Counted from the stretch's first letter, positions 19,779 to 29,560 are shown. The stretch is 64,000 bases of DNA from Aeromonas allosaccharophila (GCF_000819685.1 NZ_CDBR01000097.1:1-64000), one strand, 5' to 3'. Made by a program: numbers and translations. The notes: generated by a model from the sequence alone, not told the origin.

Positions 19779-20447
19779 ATGAAGATTTTGGTAGTGGAAG
19801 ACAATCCTCAGGTGGCGGAAACCATCATGGATTATCTGGAGCTGGCCGGTCACCGCCTCGATTGTGCCTATCACGGCCAGGCGGCGCTGCAACTGCTGGA
19901 AGAGCAGCGTTTCGACGTCATCATCATGGATGTGATGATGCCGCGCCTCGATGGGCTAAGCACGGTGGCGCGCCTGCGCGAGCAGGGGATTGCCACCCCC
20001 GTGCTGTTTCTCACCGCCCGCGACAGCCTGGAGGACAAGCTGGCGGGCTTCAAGGCGGGGGGCGATGACTATCTGGTCAAGCCGTTCGCGATGGAGGAGC
20101 TGGAGGTGCGACTGCAAGCCCTCAGTCTGCGCGGCCCGCGTGGCGATGTGGGGGCCATCAGCTTTGGCGATCTGACGGTCGATGTCGCCAGCGGCCGCGC
20201 CACCCGCGCCGGTGAGCCACTCAAGCTCGGCAAGATCCCGTTCCAGATCCTCGCGCTACTGGCCCGCCGTGCCCCCGCCATCGTCAGCCGTCAGGAGGTG
20301 CTCGACACCGTCTGGGGGGATGAGGAGCCCGACTCCGATGCCCTGCGCAGCCACATCTACGCCCTGCGCAACGCGCTGGACAAACCCTTCCCCACTCCCA
20401 TGCTGGAGACCCTGCACGGTCAGGGCTACCGACTGGTGAGCGCATGA
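19779..20447 (+). CDS. OmpR-family response regulator
   Basis: A 222-residue regulator. The receiver domain (1-118) has the acidic pair ED at 8-9, phosphoacceptor Asp51 in IIMDVMMP, Thr in LFLTARD and Lys in YLVKPF. The C-terminal winged helix (~128-222) has LLARRAPAIVSRQEVLDTVWG and LRSHIYALRNALDKPF. The start has a purine-rich AGGAGAG upstream (19768-19774). Its stop overlaps the kinase start by 4 nt (ATGA), so the two are co-translated. It resembles PhoP/QseB/CarR-type regulators; the stimulus is unknown. Confidence 0.93.
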   Translation: MKILVVEDNPQVAETIMDYLELAGHRLDCAYHGQAALQLLEEQRFDVIIMDVMMPRLDGLSTVARLREQGIATPVLFLTARDSLEDKLAGFKAGGDDYLVKPFAMEELEVRLQALSLRGPRGDVGAISFGDLTVDVASGRATRAGEPLKLGKIPFQILALLARRAPAIVSRQEVLDTVWGDEEPDSDALRSHIYALRNALDKPFPTPMLETLHGQGYRLVSA

Positions 20448-21673
20448 GCCTGCCCAGCCTGCGTCGCCGCCTGATCATGGCGCTCGGCGGCGCCGGTGTG
20501 GTGCTGCTGATCCTGCTCTCCGGCCTGATGCTGGTGGCCGAAGACAAGATGGAGGAGCTGAGCCTGCGCCACTGGCTGGAAGCCGAAGTGACCCGCTACA
20601 GCGATGACTGGCTGCGGCTCGGCCCGGCGGCAGCGGCTCCGAGCCCCAGACAGTTCTCCAGCTACTGGACCGAGGCGGGCCGCCTGCCGAAATGGTTGAA
20701 GCCCTACCGGACCCCCGGTTTTTTCGAGCACCAGCTGGGCAAGGAGGACAAACACTTTCTGGTGGCCCGTCACCCCTCCGGCGAGGGACTGCTCTATCTG
20801 GTGTTCAACGATGATGCCGATGACTACCTCGACCCCTACGAAGACAAGCTGCATCTGGCGACCCGGCTGATCGGACTGGCGCTGCTGCTCAGCTCGCTGG
20901 GCTTCGGTATCTGGCTGGTACGCCACATCACAGGGCCGCTGCAACGGCTGCAACACAGGGTCGCCCACCTCACCCCGGATCAGGCGGATTTCGAGCCCGA
21001 CGCCCCCTGGCAGGAGCTACGGGATATCGAGCTGGCGCTGCTGGCTGGCAAGCAGGAGGTGAGCGCAGTGTTCGCCCGCGAGCAGGAGTTCAGCCGCTTC
21101 GCCAGCCACGAGCTGCGCACCCCCAACATGGTGATCCAGGGCTCGGCCGCCCTGCTCGGCAAGGTGACGGACTTGCCCGCACCGGCCGCACGCGCCACCA
21201 CCCGCATCCGCGCCGCCGCCGACGAGATGGCGCTGCTCACCGAGACCTTCCTGCTGCTGGGCCGCAAGGAGGCGGTGGAGCGGCCACTGCAACAGGTCAC
21301 CCCGCTGATCCGCCAGGAGCTGGCCCGCCTCGCCCCGCTGTTGCAGCGGGAAGCGCTCGATATCCGGCTCAACCTGGACGAGAGCAGCGAAGTAAACGCC
21401 CCCCTCTCCCTGCTCGCCATCGCCCTCGGCAACCTGCTGAAAAATGCCCTGAGCTACGCCGAGGGCCATATCGAGATCGAGCTGTGCGGTCCGGTGCTCA
21501 CCATCAGCAACCCGACAGCGGCGGCGCCGGATCAGATCCTCGGCTACGGCTGTGGCCTCACCATCATTCAGCGCATCTGCGAGAAGCTGGGCTGGCAGAT
21601 CGATACCCGGCTGGAGGATGGCGTATTCAGCGCAAGGCTGGCGATGATCACCAGCGAACCCACAAAGGCATAG
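20444..21673 (+). CDS. Membrane sensor histidine kinase with a degenerate G1 box
   Basis: A 409-residue kinase. TM1 is at ~10-32, a ~110-residue periplasmic sensor at ~33-143, TM2 at ~146-165, then a HAMP-like linker. The H-box is FASHELRTPNMVIQGS (His near residue 222) and the N-box NLLKNALSYAEG is present. The expected DxGxG (G1) motif is replaced by LTISNPTAAAPDQ, and the G2 box is GYGCGLTII. The ATP lid is very short. Such lids occur in some kinases that sense metals or peptides, so activity is likely but unproven. It is paired with the regulator upstream. Confidence 0.9.
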   Translation: MSLPSLRRRLIMALGGAGVVLLILLSGLMLVAEDKMEELSLRHWLEAEVTRYSDDWLRLGPAAAAPSPRQFSSYWTEAGRLPKWLKPYRTPGFFEHQLGKEDKHFLVARHPSGEGLLYLVFNDDADDYLDPYEDKLHLATRLIGLALLLSSLGFGIWLVRHITGPLQRLQHRVAHLTPDQADFEPDAPWQELRDIELALLAGKQEVSAVFAREQEFSRFASHELRTPNMVIQGSAALLGKVTDLPAPAARATTRIRAAADEMALLTETFLLLGRKEAVERPLQQVTPLIRQELARLAPLLQREALDIRLNLDESSEVNAPLSLLAIALGNLLKNALSYAEGHIEIELCGPVLTISNPTAAAPDQILGYGCGLTIIQRICEKLGWQIDTRLEDGVFSARLAMITSEPTKA

Positions 21674-21711
21674 CCCCTCATCCCCAGCCCTTCTCCCGCA
21701 AGGGAGAAGGG
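21674..21711. repeat. REP-like palindromic repeat after the kinase gene
   Basis: CCCTTCTCCC (21688-21697) pairs perfectly with GGGAGAAGGG (21702-21711) around GCAA, preceded by CCCCTCATCCCCAG. It shares CCCTCAyCCCCAGCCCyTCTCCC with the copy inside thiH. Confidence 0.82.
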
Positions 21712-21760
21712 AGACAACAGGCACTCCCCGGCAAGCCCGCTGCCCACCAGCCAGATAGCA

Positions 21761-21790
21761 ACAAGGCGCCCGAGGGCGCCCTGTTTCTAT
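21761..21790. terminator. Hairpin between the kinase and rimK genes
   Basis: GGCGCC (21765-21770) and GGCGCC (21775-21780) pair around CGAG, with flanking ACA/TGT pairing. T-rich stretches follow on both strands but are short. It lies between convergent genes, so it is probably a shared terminator. Confidence 0.6.
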
Positions 21791-21812
21791 CTGACGGATG
21801 CGAGCCCGAGGC

Positions 21813-22709
21813 TCACTCCACCGGTTTGTTCTTGCGGCTCGCCTTGAGTTCGAGGAACTCAATGATCTTGCCGGCCACATCCTTGCCGGAGGCGGCTTCC
21901 ACCCCTTGCAGGCCGGGGGAGGAGTTCACCTCCAGCACCAGTGGGCCGCGGGCGCTGCGCAGGATATCCACCCCCGCCACATCCAGCCCCATGATCTTGG
22001 CGGCCTGCACGGCGGTAGCGCGCTCTTCCGGGGTGATCTTGATCGCCTCGGCGGTGCCACCACGGTGCAGGTTGGAGCGAAACTCCCCCGGCTGGGCCTG
22101 ACGGCGCATGGCGGCAACCACCTTGCCATTGACCACCAGACAGCGAATGTCGGCGCCATTGGCCTCGCGGATATACTCCTGCACCAGAATGTTGTTGTTG
22201 GTCTGGATAAAGGCCTCGATCACGCTCTCGGCGGCCTTCTGGGTTTCGCAGAGCACCACGCCAATCCCCTGGGTTCCCTCCAGCAGTTTCACCACCAGCG
22301 GCGCCCCGCCCACCATGGTGATGAGGTCGGGCACATCGTGGGTGCTGTGGGCATAGCCGGTGATGGGCAGGCCGATGCCGTGACGGGAGAGCAGCTGCAT
22401 CGCCCGCAGCTTGTCGCGGGAGCGGCTGATGGCCACCGAGCTGTTGAGGGCCATGGTGTTCATCATCTCGAACTGACGCAGCACGGCGGTGCCGTAGGCG
22501 GTAATGCTGGCCCCGATCCGGGGGATCACGGCGTCATAACTTCCCAACTCCCCACCCTCGTAGTGAATGGAGGGGTTGTGGGAAGCGATATTCATATAGC
22601 AGCGCAGGGTGTCGAGCACCTCGACCTGATGACCGCGCGCCTGCGCCACCTCGACCAGACGGCGGGTGGAGTAGTTTTTCGGCTCACGGGATAAAATGGC
22701 GATCTTCAT
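21813..22709 (-). CDS. rimK: Ribosomal protein S6--L-glutamate ligase
   Basis: A 298-residue ATP-grasp ligase that adds glutamates to the C-terminus of ribosomal protein S6. It matches RimK throughout: [52 protein letters not shown] (ATP-grasp phosphate loop), [22 protein letters not shown] and [17 protein letters not shown] (metal-binding Glu/Asn). The length is close to that of E. coli RimK (300). It is a single gene reading toward the two-component operon. Confidence 0.96.
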   Translation of the reverse strand: MKIAILSREPKNYSTRRLVEVAQARGHQVEVLDTLRCYMNIASHNPSIHYEGGELGSYDAVIPRIGASITAYGTAVLRQFEMMNTMALNSSVAISRSRDKLRAMQLLSRHGIGLPITGYAHSTHDVPDLITMVGGAPLVVKLLEGTQGIGVVLCETQKAAESVIEAFIQTNNNILVQEYIREANGADIRCLVVNGKVVAAMRRQAQPGEFRSNLHRGGTAEAIKITPEERATAVQAAKIMGLDVAGVDILRSARGPLVLEVNSSPGLQGVEAASGKDVAGKIIEFLELKASRKNKPVE

Positions 22710-22857
22710 GACAATTCCGCTAGAAGGCTATGCCTGGGCAGGATGGGGCGGGAGAGTATAAGGTGCCACAGCGCCAAGACAACGCCAATTGTTTCTCCTG
22801 ACAACAAGACAAACCACGCCAGACCGCACGCTACCCTGTCACTGTGACCAACAGGTT

Positions 22858-22908
22858 AAACGGCGGCTCTGCGCAGGTTGTTCAACCCGTGCAAGGATGC
22901 CGCCGTTT
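22858..22908. terminator. Long compound hairpin downstream of metH
   Basis: AAACGGCGGC (22858-22867) pairs perfectly with GCCGCCGTTT (22899-22908). The interior folds further through GCGCAGGTT/AACCCGTGC. It lies 33 bp beyond the metH stop. There is no long T-tract, so it may be a 3'-end-stabilising structure rather than a simple terminator. Confidence 0.5.
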
Positions 22909-22940
22909 CTCGTTAAAGATCAACCGCAGTCACGCGGGAG

Positions 22941-25900
22941 TCAGTTCAGGTTTGGCCCCAACCAGCGCTCGGCTTCGGCCAGTGTCATCCCCTTGCGGGC
23001 GGCGTAATCTTCCACCTGATCGTGCTGGATCTGCGCCACCGCGAAGTATTTGCTCTCGGGATGAGAGAAGTACCAGCCCGATACAGCCGCCCCCGGCCAC
23101 ATTGCGTAGGATTCGGTGAGCTGCATGCCGATAGCCTGCTCGACATCCAGCAGCTCCCAGATGCTCCCCTTCTCGGTGTGCTCCGGGCAGGCCGGATAAC
23201 CGGGGGCCGGGCGGATACCCTGATAGTTCTCGCGGATCAGCTCCTCGTTGGAGAGCGCCTCGTCCGGGGCATAACCCCAGTGCACTTTGCGCACCTGCTC
23301 GTGCAGGTACTCGGCAAACGCCTCTGCCAGACGGTCGCACACCGCCTGAATAAGGATGGCATTGTAGTCATCGTGCTGTGCCTTGTAGGCCTTGGCGATG
23401 GCCTCTTCACCGATACCGCCGGTCACCGCGAAGGCGCCGATCCAGTCCGCCTTGCCGCTCTCTTTCGGTGCCACATAGTCCGCCAGACAGTAGTTGGGGA
23501 AGCCCTGCTTCTCGCTCTGCTGACGCAGGTGGTGCAGCACTTTTTTCACTTCACTGCGCGACTCGTCGCTGTAGACCTCGATGCTGTCCCCCACCGCATT
23601 GGCCGGGAACAGACCGATGATGCCGGCGCAGCGCACGCTCTGATCCTGTTCCAGCTGATCCAGCATGGCGTTGGCGTCGGCAAACAGCTTGGTTGCCTCC
23701 TCGCCAATGATCTCGTCCTCGAGGATGCGCGGATACTTGCCCGCCAGCTCCCAGCTGAGGAAAAACGGCGTCCAGTCGATGTAGGGGCGCAGCACCGAAA
23801 CGGGCACGTCTTCGAACTTCTGCACCCCAGGCTCGCGGGGCTTGGGTGGCTGGTAGCCAACCCAGTCCAGCTGATGCCGGTTGGCGCGGGCATGGGCCAG
23901 ACTGACCGGACGGGAGCGCGGCTGCTTGCGGGCATGCTGATCCCGGGCAATCTCGTACTCCTTGTCGATGCGGGCGACAAACGCCTCCTTGAGATCCGCA
24001 CTCAATAGGCTCTGGGCCACCCCCACCGCACGGGAGGCGTTGGAGACATAGACCACCGGCTCCGAGTAGTTCTGCTCGATCTTCACCGCAGTGTGCGCCT
24101 TGGAGGTGGTGGCACCGCCGATCAGCAGCGGCAGCTTGAAGCCCTGCCGCTCCATCTCCTTGGCCACGTGTACCATCTCGTCCAGCGACGGGGTGATGAG
24201 GCCCGACAGCCCGATGATATCGGCGCCGACCTCCCGCGCCGTCTTGAGGATGGTCTCGCAGGAGACCATGACCCCGAGGTCGACAATCTCGAAGTTGTTG
24301 CACTGCAGCACCACCCCGACGATGTTCTTGCCGATGTCGTGCACGTCTCCCTTGACGGTCGCCAGCACTATCTTGCCGTTGCTGGAGCCGCCCGATTTTT
24401 CCGCCTCGATATAGGGCTGCAGATAGGCCACCGCCCGCTTCATCACCCGCGCCGATTTCACCACTTGCGGCAGGAACATCTTGCCCGCGCCGAACAGGTC
24501 GCCGACCACGTTCATGCCATCCATCAGCGGCCCTTCGATGACGTGCAGTGGCTTCTCGGCGCCGGCGCGCGCCTGTTCGGTATCCTCTTCGATAAAGTCG
24601 GTGATCCCCTTGACCAGCGCGTGCTCCAGCCGCTTGCCCACCGGCCAGCTGCGCCACTCCTGATCCCGCGGGTCCTCCGCCTGAGCACCGGCACCGCGAT
24701 ACTTCTCGGCGATGGCCAGCAGCTCCTCGGTAGCGTTGTCATTGAGGTTGAGTACCACCGCCTCGACCTTCTCTTTCAGCTCCGCTGGAATGTCTTCATA
24801 GATGGCGAGCTGACCGGCGTTGACGATCCCCATGTCCATGCCGTTCTGGATGGCGTGGTAGAGAAAGACGGCGTGGATGGCTTCGCGCACCGGCTCGTTG
24901 CCGCGAAACGAAAACGAGACGTTGGAGACGCCGCCGGAGATCATGGCGTGAGGCAGGTTCGTCTTGATGTCCTTCACCGCCTCGATGAAGTCCACCGCGT
25001 AGTTGTTGTGTTCGTCGATGCCGGTCGCCACCGCGAAGATGTTGGGATCGAAGATGATGTCTTCCGGCGGGAAACCGACCTGATCCACCAGGATCCGGTA
25101 GGCGCGCTGGCAGATCTCGAACTTGCGGGCGCGGGTATCGGCCTGCCCCTTCTCGTCGAACGCCATCACAATCACGGCGGCGCCGTAGCGACGCAACAAT
25201 CTGGCCTGCTGGATGAACTTCTCCTCCCCCTCCTTCATGGAGATGGAGTTGACCACCGGCTTGCCCTGCACGCACTTGAGACCCGCTTCCAGCACCTCCC
25301 ACTTGGAGGAGTCGATCATCACCGGCACCCGGGCGATATCCGGCTCACCGGCGATAAGGTTGAGGAAGCGCACCATGGCCGCCTCGGCATCCAGCATCCC
25401 CTCGTCCATGTTGATGTCGATGATCTGGGCGCCGCTCTCTACCTGCTGCTTGGCAACATCCAGCGCCTCATCGTAGAGCCCCTCCTTGATCAGCCGCTTG
25501 AACTTGGCCGAACCGGTAACGTTGGTGCGCTCCCCCACGTTCACGAACATGGATTCGGAGGTAATGATCAGCGGCTCGAGGCCCGACAGGCGGCAAGCCA
25601 CCGGCAGTTCGGGCAGCACGCGCGGCTTGATGCCTGCTACCGCATCGGCCATGGCGCGAATATGGATCGGGGTGGTGCCGCAGCAACCGCCGACCATGTT
25701 GAGAAAGCCGCTTTGGGCCCACTCGCGGATATGCTCCGCCATCTCGACGGCATCGAGATCGTACTCGCCGAACGCATTGGGCAGACCGGCGTTGGGGTGA
25801 GCGCTGACGCAGGATTCGTTGATGCGCGACAGCTCCTCCACGTACTGGCGCAGCTCGTCAGGGCCGAGCGCACAGTTGAGACCGAACGACACCGGTTTGA

Positions 25901-26648
25901 CGTGGCGCAGCGAGTGATAGAAGGCTTCAGTGGTCTGGCCCGAGAGAGTACGGCCGGAGGCGTCGGTAATGGTGCCGGAGATCATCACCGGCAGGCTGTA
26001 ACCCAGCGCTTCGAACACCCCTTCCACCGCAAAAGCGGCCGCCTTGGCGTTGAGGGTATCGAAAATGGTCTCGATCAAGATGATGTCGGCACCGCCCTCG
26101 ATCAGGGCATGGGTCGATTCTGTATAGGCGGCCACCAGCTGGTCATAGGTGACGTTGCGCTTGCCGGGGTCGTTGACATCCGGCGAGATGGAACAGGTGC
26201 GGTTGGTAGGGCCCAGCACCCCGGCGACGAAGCGCGGCTTGGCGGGATCTTTCGCCGTCCACTCGTCTGCCACGGCGCGAGCCAGCCGGGCCGCCTCGCG
26301 GTTGATCTCGGCCGAAAATGCTTCCATCTCGTAATCGGCCATGGCGATGCGCGTGGCGTTGAAGGTGTTGGTCTCGAGAATGTCGGCCCCGGCAGCGCAA
26401 TACTGCTCATGGATCTCGCGGATCACCGCCGGGCGGGTCAGCACCAGCAGATCGTTGTTGCCCTTGATGTCGGTATGCCAGTCGGCAAACCGCTCACCCC
26501 GATAATCCGCTTCGCCCAGTCGGTAACCCTGAATCATGGTGCCCATGGCCCCGTCGATGATCAGGATCCGCTCCCTGAGGCAGGCTTCCAGCTTCTTTGT
26601 TACGTCCGACTGCGTGCTCGGCTCTCTGCTCGACATTTCGTTCGACAC
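22941..26648 (-). CDS. metH: Cobalamin-dependent methionine synthase
   Basis: A 1235-residue enzyme that moves methyl from 5-methyl-THF to homocysteine. Domains in order: homocysteine/zinc (~1-340, with [11 protein letters not shown] and the zinc Cys pair GGCCGTTP), pterin-binding (~355-640, [10 protein letters not shown]), B12-cap and B12-binding (~660-900, with the cobalt-coordinating His in GDVHDIGKN), and AdoMet reactivation (~910-1235, with [12 protein letters not shown]). It starts at a GTG (26648) with AGAGGAA 7 bases upstream; an ATG four codons on is an alternative. Length matches E. coli MetH (1227). It pairs functionally with MetF. Confidence 0.98.
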   Translation of the reverse strand: MSNEMSSREPSTQSDVTKKLEACLRERILIIDGAMGTMIQGYRLGEADYRGERFADWHTDIKGNNDLLVLTRPAVIREIHEQYCAAGADILETNTFNATRIAMADYEMEAFSAEINREAARLARAVADEWTAKDPAKPRFVAGVLGPTNRTCSISPDVNDPGKRNVTYDQLVAAYTESTHALIEGGADIILIETIFDTLNAKAAAFAVEGVFEALGYSLPVMISGTITDASGRTLSGQTTEAFYHSLRHVKPVSFGLNCALGPDELRQYVEELSRINESCVSAHPNAGLPNAFGEYDLDAVEMAEHIREWAQSGFLNMVGGCCGTTPIHIRAMADAVAGIKPRVLPELPVACRLSGLEPLIITSESMFVNVGERTNVTGSAKFKRLIKEGLYDEALDVAKQQVESGAQIIDINMDEGMLDAEAAMVRFLNLIAGEPDIARVPVMIDSSKWEVLEAGLKCVQGKPVVNSISMKEGEEKFIQQARLLRRYGAAVIVMAFDEKGQADTRARKFEICQRAYRILVDQVGFPPEDIIFDPNIFAVATGIDEHNNYAVDFIEAVKDIKTNLPHAMISGGVSNVSFSFRGNEPVREAIHAVFLYHAIQNGMDMGIVNAGQLAIYEDIPAELKEKVEAVVLNLNDNATEELLAIAEKYRGAGAQAEDPRDQEWRSWPVGKRLEHALVKGITDFIEEDTEQARAGAEKPLHVIEGPLMDGMNVVGDLFGAGKMFLPQVVKSARVMKRAVAYLQPYIEAEKSGGSSNGKIVLATVKGDVHDIGKNIVGVVLQCNNFEIVDLGVMVSCETILKTAREVGADIIGLSGLITPSLDEMVHVAKEMERQGFKLPLLIGGATTSKAHTAVKIEQNYSEPVVYVSNASRAVGVAQSLLSADLKEAFVARIDKEYEIARDQHARKQPRSRPVSLAHARANRHQLDWVGYQPPKPREPGVQKFEDVPVSVLRPYIDWTPFFLSWELAGKYPRILEDEIIGEEATKLFADANAMLDQLEQDQSVRCAGIIGLFPANAVGDSIEVYSDESRSEVKKVLHHLRQQSEKQGFPNYCLADYVAPKESGKADWIGAFAVTGGIGEEAIAKAYKAQHDDYNAILIQAVCDRLAEAFAEYLHEQVRKVHWGYAPDEALSNEELIRENYQGIRPAPGYPACPEHTEKGSIWELLDVEQAIGMQLTESYAMWPGAAVSGWYFSHPESKYFAVAQIQHDQVEDYAARKGMTLAEAERWLGPNLN

Positions 26649-26711
26649 CGCGTGTTCCTCTTACATCCATGCAACTGCGTAAACAGCATCCTAACAGCAA
26701 ACAAATAAAAT

Positions 26712-26727
26712 GGAAATCTAGCCGTCT
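26712..26727 (-). promoter_or_regulatory. Possible MetJ site upstream of metH
   Basis: On the minus strand AGACGGCT (26720-26727) matches the met-box consensus at 7 of 8 positions and is followed by AGATTTCC (5 of 8). It lies about 65 bp upstream of metH, in the region shared with the antiporter gene. It is weaker than the metF operator. Confidence 0.4.
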
Positions 26728-26852
26728 ATCAGTCCAAACAGAACGCCATATACTCATTTATGGGTAATGAGTAACATAGGGCCCGAGAGTAACCTATGCC
26801 CGTCCTGCATAGGGATACGTGCTTGCTGTCTACCAACGAGAAAAAAATAACT

Positions 26853-28130
26853 ATGAGCGTCTACTACACACTCTGTTTTCTGGCAGCGTTGGCGATTTTT
26901 ATCGCCTTTGCCAACCAGTATGTTGTGAAGATCCAGACCACCATCGCCATTACTGCGGGCTCCATGCTGATCTCCGCACTGCTGGTGCTGTTTGGCAAAC
27001 TGGGCTGGTTCAACCTGGAACCTCTTGCCGTCAAAACCATGGAGAGCATCGACTTCCAGAACTTCCTGCTGAAGGGGATTCTGGGCTTCCTGCTGTTCGC
27101 CGGTGGTCTTGGCATCAACCTCAAGGCGTTGCGTAGCCAGAAGTGGGAGATCACCATTCTGGCCATCATTGCCACCCTGCTCTCCACCTTTATCATCGGT
27201 TACGGCTTCTGGTTTATCGCCAAGCTGCTGGGCTGGGAACTGCCGCTGGTCTACTGCATGCTGTTCGGCGCGCTGATCTCCCCCACTGACCCGATTGCCG
27301 TACTCGCCATCGTCAAGAAGATGAAAGCGCCACCCCAGATCGCCATCCAGATCGAAGGGGAGTCACTGTTCAACGATGGCGTCGGCCTCGTCATCTTCGC
27401 CACCGTGTTTGCCGTCGCCTTTGGCGGGGTTGAGCCGACCTTCGGCAGCGTGGCTGGTCTGTTCCTGCACGAAGCCCTCGGCGGCATCCTGTTCGGCGCC
27501 GTGCTGGGCCTCATCGCCCACGTGATGATCAGCGCCACCGACGATGGCTCGCTGGAGCTGCTGCTGACGCTCTGCATCCCGACCGCCGGTTTCGCCTTTG
27601 CCAACATGATCGGCGTCTCCGGTGCGCTGGCCATGGTGGTCACCGGCATCATGATCGGCAACTGGACCCGCCAATCCGGCTTCTCCGAACAGAGCCGTCA
27701 TCACCTGGATCACTTCTGGGAGTTGATGGATCAGTTCCTCAACGCCCTGCTGTTCCTGCTGATCGGTCTGGCACTGGTGCTGCTGGAACTCTCCTGGCAT
27801 GACTGGGTGCTGCTGGTTATCGCGGTACCGCTCTGTCTGGCTGCCCGCTTCATCAGCGTATCGCTGCCCTATGTGGCCTTCCGCAGATTCCGCAACTACA
27901 ACACCTTCTCGGTGCGGATCCTTACCTGGGGCGGTCTGCGTGGCGGTCTGGCCATGGCGATGGCACTGGCACTCCCCTCCGGCGTCATGATGATCCCGGA
28001 TCATGGTGTCGACCTGCGTCAGGTCATCCTGGTGATGACCTACTCGGTGGTGATGTTCTCCATCGTGGTGCAGGGCATGACCATCACCCCGATGATCACT
28101 GCCGCCAAGAAGGCCTGTGGCGACTACTGA
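26853..28130 (+). CDS. CPA1-family Na+(K+)/H+ antiporter
   Basis: A 425-residue polytopic membrane protein with ~12-13 segments. CPA1/NhaP marks are visible: GILGFLLFAGGLGINLKAL, the SPTDPIAVLAIVKKM motif, and IEGESLFNDGVGLVIFATVF with the conserved Asn-Asp ion-binding pair. Later come GVSGALAMVVTGIMIGNW and LTWGGLRGGLAMAMALALP. It exchanges monovalent cations for protons across the inner membrane; ion specificity cannot be read from sequence. The start at 26853 gives a membrane-leading N-terminus; an upstream ATG (26796) adds 19 non-conserved residues. Confidence 0.93.
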   Translation: MSVYYTLCFLAALAIFIAFANQYVVKIQTTIAITAGSMLISALLVLFGKLGWFNLEPLAVKTMESIDFQNFLLKGILGFLLFAGGLGINLKALRSQKWEITILAIIATLLSTFIIGYGFWFIAKLLGWELPLVYCMLFGALISPTDPIAVLAIVKKMKAPPQIAIQIEGESLFNDGVGLVIFATVFAVAFGGVEPTFGSVAGLFLHEALGGILFGAVLGLIAHVMISATDDGSLELLLTLCIPTAGFAFANMIGVSGALAMVVTGIMIGNWTRQSGFSEQSRHHLDHFWELMDQFLNALLFLLIGLALVLLELSWHDWVLLVIAVPLCLAARFISVSLPYVAFRRFRNYNTFSVRILTWGGLRGGLAMAMALALPSGVMMIPDHGVDLRQVILVMTYSVVMFSIVVQGMTITPMITAAKKACGDY

Positions 28131-28161
28131 GTCGACCGACGGTACTGATTGCAGAATGAAA

Positions 28162-28188
28162 GAGGGCTCCGTAAGGAGCCCTCCTTTT
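28162..28188 (+). terminator. Terminator of the antiporter gene
   Basis: GAGGGCTCC (28162-28170) pairs perfectly with GGAGCCCTC (28175-28183) around GTAA and is followed by CTTTTAT. Confidence 0.9.
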
Positions 28189-28190
28189 AT

Positions 28191-28621
28191 GGCTAATATT
28201 TGCGACTGATAGCACCTTGATAACACAGAGGAAAAGCGTACTTACTTCGACATCGGCAAATTATTGTTTGCTTTTTATTCATTTCGAGGAGAGAATGCGC
28301 CCCGGCTAGTTAATCAGCCCTGTTTATGTTCGCAATGCTTCAACGTTAGATGAATCCTGCCAGAACCCACATAACCTTCCTCTGATTTACTCGCCTTGAG
28401 AACCGTCAGGCTGTCTGCCTGCGTTGCCCGGCTCTCACGGTGCAGACCCGATCTGCCCACCCAATTTGATTTATGCATCAGCATATTCCTTGAAAAGTGC
28501 AGACGCCCCTTAACAGGGCTGGGTATTCCTGCGCGCTTGTCGTTCACCCAATCGACCGCGCCCATTAACCTGACATTTGCCAATACAAGGAGCAAACACC
28601 TAATTTATATAGAGAAATACC
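28191..28621. other. Non-coding stretch flanked by a 10-bp inverted repeat
   Basis: I see no convincing gene in these 431 bp. CAGCCCTGTT (28315-28324) recurs inverted at 28512-28521, enclosing about 187 bp. A 93-codon minus-strand frame (28314-28595) covers most of that segment, but it lacks a good start and resembles nothing I recognise. The right end should hold the promoter of the small gene at 28622 (AT-rich TTTATATAG near 28602-28613). Confidence 0.35.
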
Positions 28622-28798
28622 ATGATGAAAGCCGTACAAACACACAAGCCCCTGCGTCGTAGCAAACCCATCAACCTGCCCCCGCAAGAGCAGGATTCCG
28701 ATGCGTTCCTGATCCAGTTCAGCACCCGCTTCAGCGGCGGTTTCGCCATCTCCTGTGATGGTATCGCTGGCGAGTTCTCCATCGAAGACCTCAACTGA
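28622..28798 (+). CDS. Small 58-residue protein of unknown function
   Basis: The ATG at 28622 opens a 58-codon frame ending at TGA 28796-28798. The N-terminus is basic (KPLRRSKP). A Pro/Gln/Asp-rich middle follows, and the C-terminal half DAFLIQFSTRFSGGFAISCD then GEFSIEDLN is predicted to be beta-rich and acidic. Codon choice (CTG, CGC, GGC, ATC, AAC) is like that of the neighbouring strong genes, supporting real translation. There is no signal peptide or membrane segment. It stands alone between the antiporter gene and an acetyltransferase gene. The single Cys and short length leave a role as a peptide, regulator or toxin-like protein open. Confidence 0.6.
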   Translation: MMKAVQTHKPLRRSKPINLPPQEQDSDAFLIQFSTRFSGGFAISCDGIAGEFSIEDLN

Positions 28799-28952
28799 TC
28801 CTGCCTGCCCTCCGGCAGCGCCCGATGCAGACAGGCCGCAACTCACGGCGGCCTCTTTGCTTATCTCACGCCTTTAGCCAAACCCAGCCTCTTGCTTGTC
28901 ACTCAGCCTGACCAGCCACCTCGCCATTCGCTTTCCAGCTCTCTGACCTTGA

Positions 28953-29450
28953 TCACTGCTCCAGCAGCAGGCATTCATCAGCATCTTCGCTCAGCTTGAC
29001 CAGACGGCTGCGTACCAGCCCCAGCTTGGCCAGCAGGCCGATGGAACGTTCATTCCCCGGGGTGACGATGGCGACCACTTGCCCGATCCCCAACCGGCTT
29101 TTGCCATCGGCAAGGGCGGCCTGCGCCGCTTCAATGGCGTAGCCCTTACCGCGATACTGCGGCAGGAAGGCGTAGCCGATATCGACCTGCTCCAGACTAT
29201 CGCGCTTGATCAGACCGCAGATACCGAGGCTGGCACCGTCCTCCTTGCGCTCCACCAGATAGAGCCCGTGACCATAACGGGCATAGCTGACCGCCGGCCC
29301 CTGCTGGATATACTCCTGCGCCTGCTCCAGAGTGCGGATGCCCCGATCGCCGATGTAGCGATAAAAGTCGCCGTCATTGAGCAGCTCAAGAATGAAGGGG
29401 GCATCGGTGGCGATCATTTCGCGCAGGATCAGGCGGGAGGAGGCAATCAT
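28953..29450 (-). CDS. GNAT family N-acetyltransferase (RimJ/RimL type)
   Basis: A 165-residue acetyltransferase opening with SRLILREM, characteristic of RimL/RimJ-like GNATs that modify N-termini or small molecules. The acetyl-CoA loop is LPQYRGKGYAIEAAQAAL (Q/RxxGxG/A satisfied as YRGKGYA). The C-terminal strand IVTPGNERSIGLLAKLGLVRS matches the usual TxxxNxxSxxLxxKxGF pattern. The ATG at 29450 is at the start of the conserved domain; an ATG 16 codons upstream adds nothing conserved. The substrate is unknown. Confidence 0.85.
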   Translation of the reverse strand: MIASSRLILREMIATDAPFILELLNDGDFYRYIGDRGIRTLEQAQEYIQQGPAVSYARYGHGLYLVERKEDGASLGICGLIKRDSLEQVDIGYAFLPQYRGKGYAIEAAQAALADGKSRLGIGQVVAIVTPGNERSIGLLAKLGLVRSRLVKLSEDADECLLLEQ

Positions 29451-29534
29451 GGCAAGGGCTCTCAGACGGAAAGTGAAGGGCAAAGAGTGCCCCGTCACTC
29501 CCTGGCTGGCAAGCCTGCGGCACCATCAGCCATG

Positions 29535-29560
29535 AAAAAGGGGCCGCGCGGCGACCCCTG
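29535..29560 (-). terminator. Terminator of the HDOD gene
   Basis: On the minus strand GGGGTCGCC and GGCCCC pair imperfectly around GCGC and run directly into CTTTTTCATGG. It lies 20 bp beyond the stop of the HDOD gene. Confidence 0.7.

Noticed and set aside
24093-26708. 871-codon plus-strand frame opposite metH
   Set aside because: Antisense shadow of a high-GC gene; the His/Leu/Arg-rich composition is typical of such shadows.
28314-28595. 93-codon minus-strand frame
   Set aside because: Poor start and no recognisable domain; kept only as a non-coding description.
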